Of a stretch of 35,564 nt of DNA, positions 7,101-13,447 are shown in pieces. The position numbers and the translations under genes are program-made. Under the pieces are notes generated by a model, which was given only the letters and a program-made list of their open reading frames with translations, did no database searches and was not told the origin of the DNA. Source of the DNA: Thioalkalivibrio sp. XN8. Its GTDB lineage: Bacteria; Pseudomonadota; Gammaproteobacteria; Steroidobacterales; XN24. The stretch is from positions 1-35,564 of the forward strand of contig NZ_JAALFH010000063.1 in NCBI RefSeq assembly GCF_011058255.1, in the 5' to 3' direction. The stretch's first letter is position 1, and each line of letters opens with the position of its first letter.

Positions 7101-8204
7101 TTGTACCTCTGGCAGCAGCCTGACTGGCCGGCATTCACCTGGGATCAAGCCGCTTTGGCCACTTTGCTTGGCCAGGTATCCCGCGCCCAGGGGAAGCTCC
7201 TGGGCCGGATGGCAGCTCTCGGCTTCGACCTGCGCAATGAAGCGCACCTGCGGACGCTGACCCAGGACGTCGTCAAGACCAGCGAGATCGAGGGCGAGTA
7301 TCTCGAGCCCGACCAGGTCCGATCGTCCATTGCCCGCCGGCTGGGAATGGACGTCGCCGGGCTGGCTCCAGCCGACCGCAACGTCGATGGCGTCGTCGAC
7401 ATGATGCTGGATGCCACCAGCCGATACGAGGAGCCGCTGACCGTCGAGCGACTCTACGGCTGGCACAGCGCGCTCTTCCCCGGCGGACGGAGCGGCATGC
7501 ACAGGATTTCTGTCGGCGCATGGCGGGACGACGGCACCGGCCCCATGCAGGTCGTGTCCGGCCCGATCGGTCGGCAGAAAGTGCACTACGAAGCGCCGCC
7601 GGCCAGCCGCATTCAGCAAGAGATCGAGTCATTTCTCGAGTGGTTCAACGCCCCCGCCGAAGCCGACCCGATCCTGGAAGCCGGGCTGGCTCACCTGTGG
7701 TTCGTGACCATTCATCCGTTCGACGACGGCAACGGCCGCATCGCCCGCGCTATCGCCGACATGGCACTGTCGCGAGCGGATGAGACTCGGCAACGCTTCT
7801 ACAGCATGTCCGGACAGATTCGTCTGGAGCGCAACGACTACTACGACACCCTCGAACGGACGCAGAAGGGCCCGCTCGATGTGACCCGTTGGCAAACATG
7901 GTTCCTGTCGTGCCTCGAGCGTGCGATCGCCGCCGCCGAGCACACGCTGTCCACAGTGCTGGCGAAGGCCCGCTTCTGGGAGCGATTTGCCACAGCGGCC
8001 CTGAACGAACGCCAGATCAAGGTGCTCAACCGACTGCTGGACGGATTCGAGGGCAAGATGACGACCTCCAAGTGGGCGAAGATCGCGAAATGCTCACAGG
8101 ACACGGCACATCGCGACATCCTTGATCTGATCGACCGCGGCGCTCTGCAAAAGGAACCCGGTGGCGGACGCAGCACCTGCTATTCCCTCGTCGCGGATAA
8201 TTAG
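7101..8204 (+). CDS. Fic-family AMP transferase with DUF4172 N-terminus and winged-helix C-terminus
   Basis: A 367-residue protein starting MYLWQQPDWP, the usual start of the DUF4172-Fic family. TTG 7101 fits this and has GCGGAG 8 bases upstream; GTG 7047 in frame is an alternative but would place the operator array inside the gene. The N-terminal helix carries TSEIEG (60-65), matching the (S/T)xxxE(G/N) self-inhibitory motif of class II Fic proteins. HPFDDGNGRIAR (about 205-216) is the complete catalytic motif. The last 65 residues look like a winged helix (TTSKWAKIAKCSQDTAHRDILDLIDRG, split here: TTSKWAKIAKC then SQDTAHRDIL). It should transfer AMP from ATP to a protein hydroxyl and may bind its own operator. 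No separate antitoxin gene is visible. Confidence 0.92.
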   Translation: MYLWQQPDWPAFTWDQAALATLLGQVSRAQGKLLGRMAALGFDLRNEAHLRTLTQDVVKTSEIEGEYLEPDQVRSSIARRLGMDVAGLAPADRNVDGVVDMMLDATSRYEEPLTVERLYGWHSALFPGGRSGMHRISVGAWRDDGTGPMQVVSGPIGRQKVHYEAPPASRIQQEIESFLEWFNAPAEADPILEAGLAHLWFVTIHPFDDGNGRIARAIADMALSRADETRQRFYSMSGQIRLERNDYYDTLERTQKGPLDVTRWQTWFLSCLERAIAAAEHTLSTVLAKARFWERFATAALNERQIKVLNRLLDGFEGKMTTSKWAKIAKCSQDTAHRDILDLIDRGALQKEPGGGRSTCYSLVADN

Positions 8205-8211
8205 CTGCCAG

Positions 8212-8230
8212 TGCCGGCGCCACGCCGGCA
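8212..8230. repeat. Perfect hairpin between Fic stop and first RHS cassette
   Basis: TGCCGGCG-CCA-CGCCGGCA: an 8-bp perfect stem with a 3-nt loop, 8 bases after the Fic stop. There is no T-tract. It could be a terminator-like structure for Fic or the scar where the 5' part of the RHS gene was lost. Confidence 0.5.
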
Positions 8231-8233
8231 GGG

Positions 8234-9883
8234 GTGCGCAACTACAGCTACGACGCCAACGGCAACCTGACCCAGGTGACCGGTCCCGGGGCCCGGACGG
8301 TGAGCTGGTGGAGTTTCAACAAGCCGCGGCGGATGGAGCGCGACGGCAGCAACTTTGCCGAGTACTGGTACGGTCCGGGCGGCGACCGGGCGATGTTCCG
8401 CCAGTCCGGCCGCAGCAACGGCCAGACGGTGGTGACGCTGTATGGGTCAGCGCTCTACGAGCGCCGCCAGACGGGGATGAGCTTTGCTCATACCTTCTAC
8501 GTCCAGGCCCAGGGCGCCACGGTGGCCACCATCGAGCGCAGCGGCACCAGCACCACCAACACCACCCGCTACTGGCACCGGGATCACCTGGGCTCGGTGG
8601 TGGCGATCACCGACGAGGCCGGCGCCGTCGTCGAGCGGCTGGCCTACGACGCCTGGGGCAAGCGCCGCCCGGCGGACACCTGGCAGACCCCGACCCCCGG
8701 GGTGTTCATCGCCGCGCTCAGCCTGACCCGCGGTTTCACCGGCCACGAGCACCTGGACCAGGTCGGCCTGATCCACATGGGCGGGCGGGTCTACGACCCG
8801 GAGATCGGGCGGTTCCTGTCGCCGGATCCCTTCGTCCAGTTCCCCGCCTCCACCCAGGGGTTCAACCGGTACGCCTACGTCAGCAACAACCCGCTTTCCT
8901 ATACCGACCCGAGCGGGTATTTTGTCAAGAAACTGTTCAAAGCCTTCGGGATCGCGATGAACTTCGTCCCGGGGCTGCAGTTGCCCAACGCCTTCCTGCA
9001 CGGCTTCGTCAGCGGCTTTCTGGTGAGCGGCGGGGATCCGAAGGCGGCGATGCTGGGCGGTATCGGTGCCTCGGTCTTCAACAGTATCGGGGATCAGTTC
9101 TCCGGGGGGAGCTTTGGCAGCACGGCCCATCTGCAGAAGACCCTGGCGCACGGCGTGACGGGCGGGCTGTTGAGTGCGGCCGGCGGGGGCCGCTTCGGGG
9201 ACGGGTTCCTCGGTGCGGCATCGGCCCAGTTAGCCGCCCCGGCCATTGATCAGATTGGCCGGGGCGCTGACGGCGGCATTTCAACGGATGCCGGCGCCCG
9301 GTTCGCCCGCATCATGGCCGCAGCCACCGTCGGCGGCACCGCCTCCACCCTCGGCGGCGGCAAGTTCGCCAACGGGGCCATCACCGCCGGGTTTGCTAGG
9401 GCGTTTAATGATGAGAGGCATATCAAAGAGCAGTCGCGCGTGAAGCGGTTCTTGGATTTCGTCCGCGATGAGGGCTTGGACGTTCTTCGCAGGACTGCTT
9501 CCGTTGTCGGCGGAGGAGGACAGATGCTCCTCGGCGGCGCATTGTGTTCAAGCGCTGTCGGCTGCGCGGCCGGAGCGCCCATCGGTCTACTCGGCGCGAG
9601 CAACATCCAAGAAGGATGGACTGGAGAGCCTGGGTTCGTTCGTGAACTTGCCGTTGCAACGATGTCTGAGCAAGGGGCTAATTTGGTCGTTGACGGCGCA
9701 AACCTAGTTACTTCTGGTTATGGGTTGTTTCGCCATGTGTTACGGCCTGACGCATGGAAACTCTTCCGTCACATACGATCTGATTACGTGCCAGCCTATC
9801 AGACAGCCACAGGTACTGGCCTTTCTGCAGAGATCGGGGCAGCGTCGCTGGGACTGCACCAGAGTATCGAAGGTGCCCGATGA
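8234..9883 (+). CDS. RHS cassette 1: N-terminally truncated RHS core with DUF4225-like C-terminal toxin
   Basis: 549 residues from GTG 8234; the frame is open from 8201, immediately after the Fic stop, with no good ribosome site. It starts inside the YD-repeat region (YSYDANGNL). Then comes the RHS core (YWHRDHLGSVVAITDEAG), the RHS-associated core ([34 protein letters not shown]) shown as two pieces, [12 protein letters not shown] and [17 protein letters not shown], and the PSGYF end. A shared pretoxin follows, to LGGGKFANGA (9350-9379). After this the tip changes. It is hydrophobic (GGGGQMLLGGALCSS) and contains LRPDAWKLFRHI, which I recognise as DUF4225-like. A complete RHS protein would be over 1,000 residues, so the N-terminus has been lost. 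Confidence 0.85.
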   Translation: MRNYSYDANGNLTQVTGPGARTVSWWSFNKPRRMERDGSNFAEYWYGPGGDRAMFRQSGRSNGQTVVTLYGSALYERRQTGMSFAHTFYVQAQGATVATIERSGTSTTNTTRYWHRDHLGSVVAITDEAGAVVERLAYDAWGKRRPADTWQTPTPGVFIAALSLTRGFTGHEHLDQVGLIHMGGRVYDPEIGRFLSPDPFVQFPASTQGFNRYAYVSNNPLSYTDPSGYFVKKLFKAFGIAMNFVPGLQLPNAFLHGFVSGFLVSGGDPKAAMLGGIGASVFNSIGDQFSGGSFGSTAHLQKTLAHGVTGGLLSAAGGGRFGDGFLGAASAQLAAPAIDQIGRGADGGISTDAGARFARIMAAATVGGTASTLGGGKFANGAITAGFARAFNDERHIKEQSRVKRFLDFVRDEGLDVLRRTASVVGGGGQMLLGGALCSSAVGCAAGAPIGLLGASNIQEGWTGEPGFVRELAVATMSEQGANLVVDGANLVTSGYGLFRHVLRPDAWKLFRHIRSDYVPAYQTATGTGLSAEIGAASLGLHQSIEGAR

Positions 9884-10167
9884 TCGAGTATCTGCCTGCC
9901 TTCGGATTCACAGCAGCTTACGCGATCGGGATTCTGTACCTGCGAAGGGCGCTAAGACTCGTTTCGCTGCACCCGAACCGTTCTTTTACGGGGACCTGGA
10001 TGACCTTAATTGGCCTCGGGCTAGCTCCAGCATTGATGGTCGGTTCCGATCTGCTGACGCCGTCGGCCTTGTACGTTCTATTTTCATTTGTTTACTTTTT
10101 CTCGTTCGTGGTTTTTGGCCCGATGCGATTGTTTGCCTTGATCGGTAAGAACAGGAATCAAACTTAG
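9880..10167 (+). CDS. Putative immunity protein 1 (membrane protein)
   Basis: A 95-residue protein whose ATG overlaps the stop of cassette 1 in an ATGA quartet, the arrangement expected for a toxin-immunity pair. It has about three hydrophobic segments (residues 5-20, 42-56, 62-86) and a basic tail (GKNRNQT). Base composition is much less GC-rich than the flanking RHS core, as is usual for exchanged toxin tips. No known immunity family was recognised; the role is inferred from position and topology. Confidence 0.7.
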   Translation: MIEYLPAFGFTAAYAIGILYLRRALRLVSLHPNRSFTGTWMTLIGLGLAPALMVGSDLLTPSALYVLFSFVYFFSFVVFGPMRLFALIGKNRNQT

Positions 10168-10205
10168 ATTCTGGCCATGTAACGGTGTGATCTACTTTCT
10201 CTGGG

Positions 10206-11336
10206 GTGTTCATCGCCGCGATCAGCCTGACGCGGGGATTCACCGGCCACGAGCACCTGGACCAGGTCGGGCTGATCCACATGGGCGGGCGGGTCTACGA
10301 CCCGGAGCTGGGGTGGTTCCTGTCCCCCGACCCCTTCGTCCAGTTCCCCGCCTCCACCCAGGGCTTCAACCGCTACGCCTACGTCGGCAACAACCCGCTT
10401 TCCTATACCGACCCGAGCGGGTATTTTCTGAAGAAGCTGATGAAGGTGGCCGGGATCGGACTCAACTTTGTCCCCGGCTTCCAGGGTTGGAGCACTGCGT
10501 TCCTACGCGGTTTCATAACGGGCTTTCTCGTCAGTGGTGGGGATGCAAAGGCAGCGATGCTGGGCGGGATCGGTGGCGCCGCCTTCGGCAAGCTGGGCAA
10601 GCTGGACTGGGGAGCGGAGAAGATCATCGGACATGGCTTGGTGGGCGGTGCGCTGAGTACGGCCGGCGGAGGGCGGTTCGGGGACGGGTTCCTTGGTGCG
10701 GCAGCGGCGCAAGGGTTCGCCGGGACCGTTGACCGGATCGGTCTTCAGTCTGACGGCCAAGTCTCGACCGACCCGGGGCAGCAATTTGCGCGCGTGGCGG
10801 CGGCGGCCGCCATCGGCGGAACGGTCTCGACCCTCGGCGGCGGCAAGTTCGCCAACGGGGCCAAGACGTTCGGGTTCGTTCGACTGTTCAAGGAAATGCC
10901 CGCCTTCTATCGCCGCGTCGTTAGATACGACCTCGACATCAGCCCTGGCACAGAGCCAGTGGAGAAGGGATTCGAAGGTCGGCCAGTCCAAGGCGCCAAC
11001 AACATTGGCGTGCAACGCCCCTGGAAGTATGACGCCGATGGCGAACGAAGAATCGGGTTCTTCGAGGAGGGTGGCCGACTGTCAAACGTCGCGAATCGGA
11101 TCCCCGGCGTCAATGCTGTGGCGGGAGTACATGACGTGTTTCAGGTATCAATGGGCACTTCAATCTCGCGGGATGTCTTCAATGTGCCCGGCATGGCCGT
11201 AGCGGCAGCGGTTACCTACCCTGGATTCCTTGGCCAACTCTTCAATAGTGCCCCGGCAGACGTTTACCTCCCGGCACAACTCGGTCGAAGGAATGGCAAG
11301 GGCGGATCGACGTGGGTGCCTATTGGTGGATTCTAA
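10206..11336 (+). CDS. RHS cassette 2: orphan RHS core with unknown C-terminal toxin
   Basis: 376 residues. Homology to cassette 1 begins abruptly at about 10203 (GVFIAAISLTRGFTG). No ribosome site precedes GTG 10206, so this is probably a silent, displaced tip rather than an independent gene. It retains the RHS-associated core, PSGYF and the pretoxin to LGGGKFANGA (10833-10862). The variable tip is about 157 residues and contains IPGVNAVAGVHDVFQV and FNVPGMAVAAAVTYPGF. That pattern resembles the ends of other polymorphic toxins and hemagglutinin-like proteins (from memory), activity unknown. Bases 10209-10459 are identical to 11679-11929 in cassette 3. Confidence 0.78.
   Translation: MFIAAISLTRGFTGHEHLDQVGLIHMGGRVYDPELGWFLSPDPFVQFPASTQGFNRYAYVGNNPLSYTDPSGYFLKKLMKVAGIGLNFVPGFQGWSTAFLRGFITGFLVSGGDAKAAMLGGIGGAAFGKLGKLDWGAEKIIGHGLVGGALSTAGGGRFGDGFLGAAAAQGFAGTVDRIGLQSDGQVSTDPGQQFARVAAAAAIGGTVSTLGGGKFANGAKTFGFVRLFKEMPAFYRRVVRYDLDISPGTEPVEKGFEGRPVQGANNIGVQRPWKYDADGERRIGFFEEGGRLSNVANRIPGVNAVAGVHDVFQVSMGTSISRDVFNVPGMAVAAAVTYPGFLGQLFNSAPADVYLPAQLGRRNGKGGSTWVPIGGF
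10209..10459 (+). repeat. 251-bp exact direct repeat, copy 1 (RHS-associated core)
   Basis: Aligned base by base with 11679-11929 (offset 1470), no mismatch was found. The nearest differences are G10208/A11678 and A10460/G11930. It encodes the RHS-associated core to the start of the pretoxin, so recombination here would exchange tips in frame. Confidence 0.9.
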
Positions 11337-11622
11337 AGCGCGCAAAGTCTTTGTCTGCGTGATGGTCCTAGTGGGCTTGGCGGCATGCTCCTGGTTTGTA
11401 TCCTGGGAGGATGCCGCCGAAGGTGGCGTGGGCCGGCACATTCAGTCTTTGATCGAGCTGGACGGGCCACCTACCGCGATAATTCAGCTGCCCAACGGGT
11501 ACAAGGAGTATCGCTACGATTTTCGAAAGATCGATCCATCTTGCGTTCATTTCTGGCTTGTGGATCCGAACGGTATTGTCGTCGATTATCGCTATGAGGG
11601 TCGCTGTCGGCCGATTGGTTAG
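11326..11622 (+). CDS. Putative immunity protein 2 (lipoprotein)
   Basis: 98 residues from GTG 11326, overlapping the end of cassette 2 by 11 bases; ATG 11293 is an in-frame alternative. It begins with a signal peptide ending in a lipobox (VLVGLAAC, then S), so it should be lipidated and face the periplasm. The mature part is short and beta-like (LPNGYKEYRYDF, HFWLVDPNGIVVDYRY) with two Cys. Following a toxin tip directly, it is the best immunity candidate. Its location implies that the cassette 2 toxin acts in the periplasm or at the inner membrane. Confidence 0.68.
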   Translation: MDSKARKVFVCVMVLVGLAACSWFVSWEDAAEGGVGRHIQSLIELDGPPTAIIQLPNGYKEYRYDFRKIDPSCVHFWLVDPNGIVVDYRYEGRCRPIG

Positions 11623-11678
11623 GAGTTCCGAGCAAGCGCCGCCCGGCGGCTACCTGGCAGACCCCCACGCCCGGGGTA

Positions 11679-11929
11679 TTCATCGCCGCGATCAGCCTGA
11701 CGCGGGGATTCACCGGCCACGAGCACCTGGACCAGGTCGGGCTGATCCACATGGGCGGGCGGGTCTACGACCCGGAGCTGGGGTGGTTCCTGTCCCCCGA
11801 CCCCTTCGTCCAGTTCCCCGCCTCCACCCAGGGCTTCAACCGCTACGCCTACGTCGGCAACAACCCGCTTTCCTATACCGACCCGAGCGGGTATTTTCTG
11901 AAGAAGCTGATGAAGGTGGCCGGGATCGG
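11679..11929 (+). repeat. 251-bp exact direct repeat, copy 2 (RHS-associated core)
   Basis: Identical to 10209-10459, in the same orientation, 1470 bp downstream. Related but diverged copies of the same segment lie in cassette 1 and in the remnant at 13163. Confidence 0.9.
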
Positions 11930-12854
11930 GATGAACTTCATCCCGGGCTGGACGCTGATGAACAACGCCTTCATCCATGGCTTTGTCAGCGGCTTTCTGG
12001 CCAGCGAGGGAGACGTCAAGGCCGGCATGATGGGGATGATGAGTGCGGGTATTGCGGGGGAGATCGGGAAGATCAACGACCTGAGCAATTTCTCGCGTTC
12101 GGCCCTGCACGGGATCACCCAGGGGGCGATCTCCGCGGCCGGCGGCGGGCGTTTCGGGGACGGGGCGCTGGGGGCCTTTGCCGGGAGTTATTTCAGTTTC
12201 ATTCCCGAGGCGGTGGCAGGGCCTTACGGCAGCGGCGGGGAGTGGGCGAAGATCGGGCGGATGACGGCGGCGGCTGTGGTCGGCGGCACTGCCTCGGCCC
12301 TTGGCGGTGGCAAGTTCGCTAACGGGGCCTGGTCAGCCGCGTTCGTCAGTCGGTTTAATCATGATTCGTCTGGTGCCAGACGGCGTGCGGCGCGTGAAGC
12401 CAGAGCTGCTATTGGTTCCGAAGAGGCAGTCGGATTGGCCCCTGGTGCCTATCCCATCATCGTGGATGCCGTATCCGCTTCGTTAGGCCCTATCACTGTC
12501 GAATCCGGAGACATATGGCTTGTCGACAAACGTAACGATCGCGTTTTGCTCTTCAGGTATCACTCGATCGGGGCTGGCGTCGGACTTGGAGCATCTACGT
12601 CTCGCCATTACGGAGTGTTGGGTCTGGAATCGGCTGCAGATGTTACCGGCATCACGGTGGCCGTAGGCGTGGATGGTGTCCCTGGTGTAGGTGGTAGCGG
12701 ATCCTTCTTCAGCGGTGTGCCAGCGTATTCGCCGGGGGCGGCTGGCGGCTTCGCCGTCGGGCTACACGCAGGCTTTTCATTCTCTGCTGGACATGTCCGT
12801 TTTCTGCGGTCCTTCCCAACGAACAGCGCGCCCGTCATTGGATGGAAACCATGA
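11751..12854 (+). CDS. RHS cassette 3: orphan RHS core with glycine-rich C-terminal toxin
   Basis: The first ATG in frame is 11751 (367 residues), but homology to cassette 1 extends upstream to about 11631 (SKRRPAATWQTPTPGVF), right after immunity gene 2. The cassette therefore has no native start. The RHS-associated core, PSGYF, a pretoxin more diverged than in cassettes 1 and 2, and LGGGKFANGA (12300-12329) are present. The tip is about 174 residues: a charged Arg/Ala helix, then a Gly/Ser/Val-rich, beta-like stretch (GAGVGLGASTSRHYGVLG, GVPGVGGSGSFFSGVP). I recognise no enzyme motif. A membrane-inserting or pore-forming role is only a suggestion. Confidence 0.76.
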   Translation: MGGRVYDPELGWFLSPDPFVQFPASTQGFNRYAYVGNNPLSYTDPSGYFLKKLMKVAGIGMNFIPGWTLMNNAFIHGFVSGFLASEGDVKAGMMGMMSAGIAGEIGKINDLSNFSRSALHGITQGAISAAGGGRFGDGALGAFAGSYFSFIPEAVAGPYGSGGEWAKIGRMTAAAVVGGTASALGGGKFANGAWSAAFVSRFNHDSSGARRRAAREARAAIGSEEAVGLAPGAYPIIVDAVSASLGPITVESGDIWLVDKRNDRVLLFRYHSIGAGVGLGASTSRHYGVLGLESAADVTGITVAVGVDGVPGVGGSGSFFSGVPAYSPGAAGGFAVGLHAGFSFSAGHVRFLRSFPTNSAPVIGWKP

Positions 12855-13141
12855 TGTCTGTCTTCGAGTGGGCCCTCCTAGGCGTGTTCGCACTGATGTT
12901 CGCCACTGGGTTGGCTGGGCAGTGTTTACTCATTAGGAGAACTGATTGGGCCAGCTTTTCAAGCGAGAGATCGAAGCTACTTTATCTGGCTGGGGGATTC
13001 TATTCTGTCCCTCTATTGAGGTCACACGTGCCCACGCCGCATCGGTCGAGGCTCATGGTGATCCGCAGGACGTTCCTCGGATTCCTTATGCTGGCGGTCT
13101 TGCTTGTGGTTGGGAGTTTTGTTTTCCAGGCGTTCTTGTAA
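12851..13141 (+). CDS. Putative immunity protein 3 (membrane protein)
   Basis: 96 residues from ATG 12851, which overlaps the cassette 3 stop as ATGA; ATG 12842 would add three residues. Hydrophobic segments lie at about residues 5-27 and 73-95, with a weaker one in the middle and basic residues between (HRSRLMVIRR). It has the same size, topology and overlap style as immunity protein 1 but no obvious sequence similarity to it. Function inferred from position. Confidence 0.7.
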   Translation: MMSVFEWALLGVFALMFATGLAGQCLLIRRTDWASFSSERSKLLYLAGGFYSVPLLRSHVPTPHRSRLMVIRRTFLGFLMLAVLLVVGSFVFQAFL

Positions 13142-13162
13142 CTTCGGCTCAAACCGTGCTTG

Positions 13163-13336
13163 CTGACCCGCGGTTTCACCGGCCACGAGCATCTGGACCA
13201 GGTCGGGCTGATCCACATGGGCGGGCGGGTCTACGACCCGGAGCTGGGGCGGTTCCTGCTGGCCGGGTTGCGCCCGAACGCCGGGCCTGGCACCGGCACA
13301 GCGGCTGGGCATGACAGGGTCCTGCGAGCGGCATAA
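13163..13336 (+). pseudogene. RHS cassette 4 remnant
   Basis: [21 protein letters not shown] and [11 protein letters not shown] (written in two parts) are encoded at 13163-13258 and then similarity to the core ends abruptly. The frame runs on through unrelated sequence ([11 protein letters not shown]) into the left arm and loop of hairpin element B and stops at 13334-13336. The codons (CTGACCCGCGGTTTC) match cassette 1 rather than cassettes 2 and 3. It looks like the decayed end of the array, truncated at or near the hairpin. Confidence 0.75.
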
Positions 13337-13374
13337 GAATTCCAAGTGAGCAGGACCCTGTCATGGCCAGCCGC
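13301..13374 (+). repeat. Hairpin element B (right boundary of accessory island)
   Basis: 25-bp arms (13301-13325 and 13350-13374) pair with a single mismatch around a 24-nt loop (13326-13349) that starts GAGCGGCAT and contains TTCCAAG. It is in opposite orientation to element A at 6312-6388. The loop is nearly the same (3 differences), while six of the 15 inner stem positions differ with full compensation. Confidence 0.85.
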
Positions 13375-13433
13375 GGACAGGCTTCCAGGCTTCGGCGACC
13401 GCGGTCGCGAGGCGGCCGGCAGACCCGGCCGGG

Positions 13434-13439
13434 TACAAT
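13434..13439 (+). promoter_or_regulatory. Putative -10 box for uvrD
   Basis: TACAAT lies 8 bases before the uvrD ATG, in otherwise very GC-rich DNA. Initiation about 7 bases downstream would give an almost leaderless mRNA, consistent with the lack of a Shine-Dalgarno sequence before this ATG. No convincing -35 was seen. Confidence 0.35.
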
Positions 13440-13447
13440 GTCCGGCC

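Noticed and set aside
8234-13258. The RHS region as a single frameshifted gene
   Set aside because: The core is repeated several times with different tips and intervening partner genes, so it is an array of cassettes, not one broken gene.
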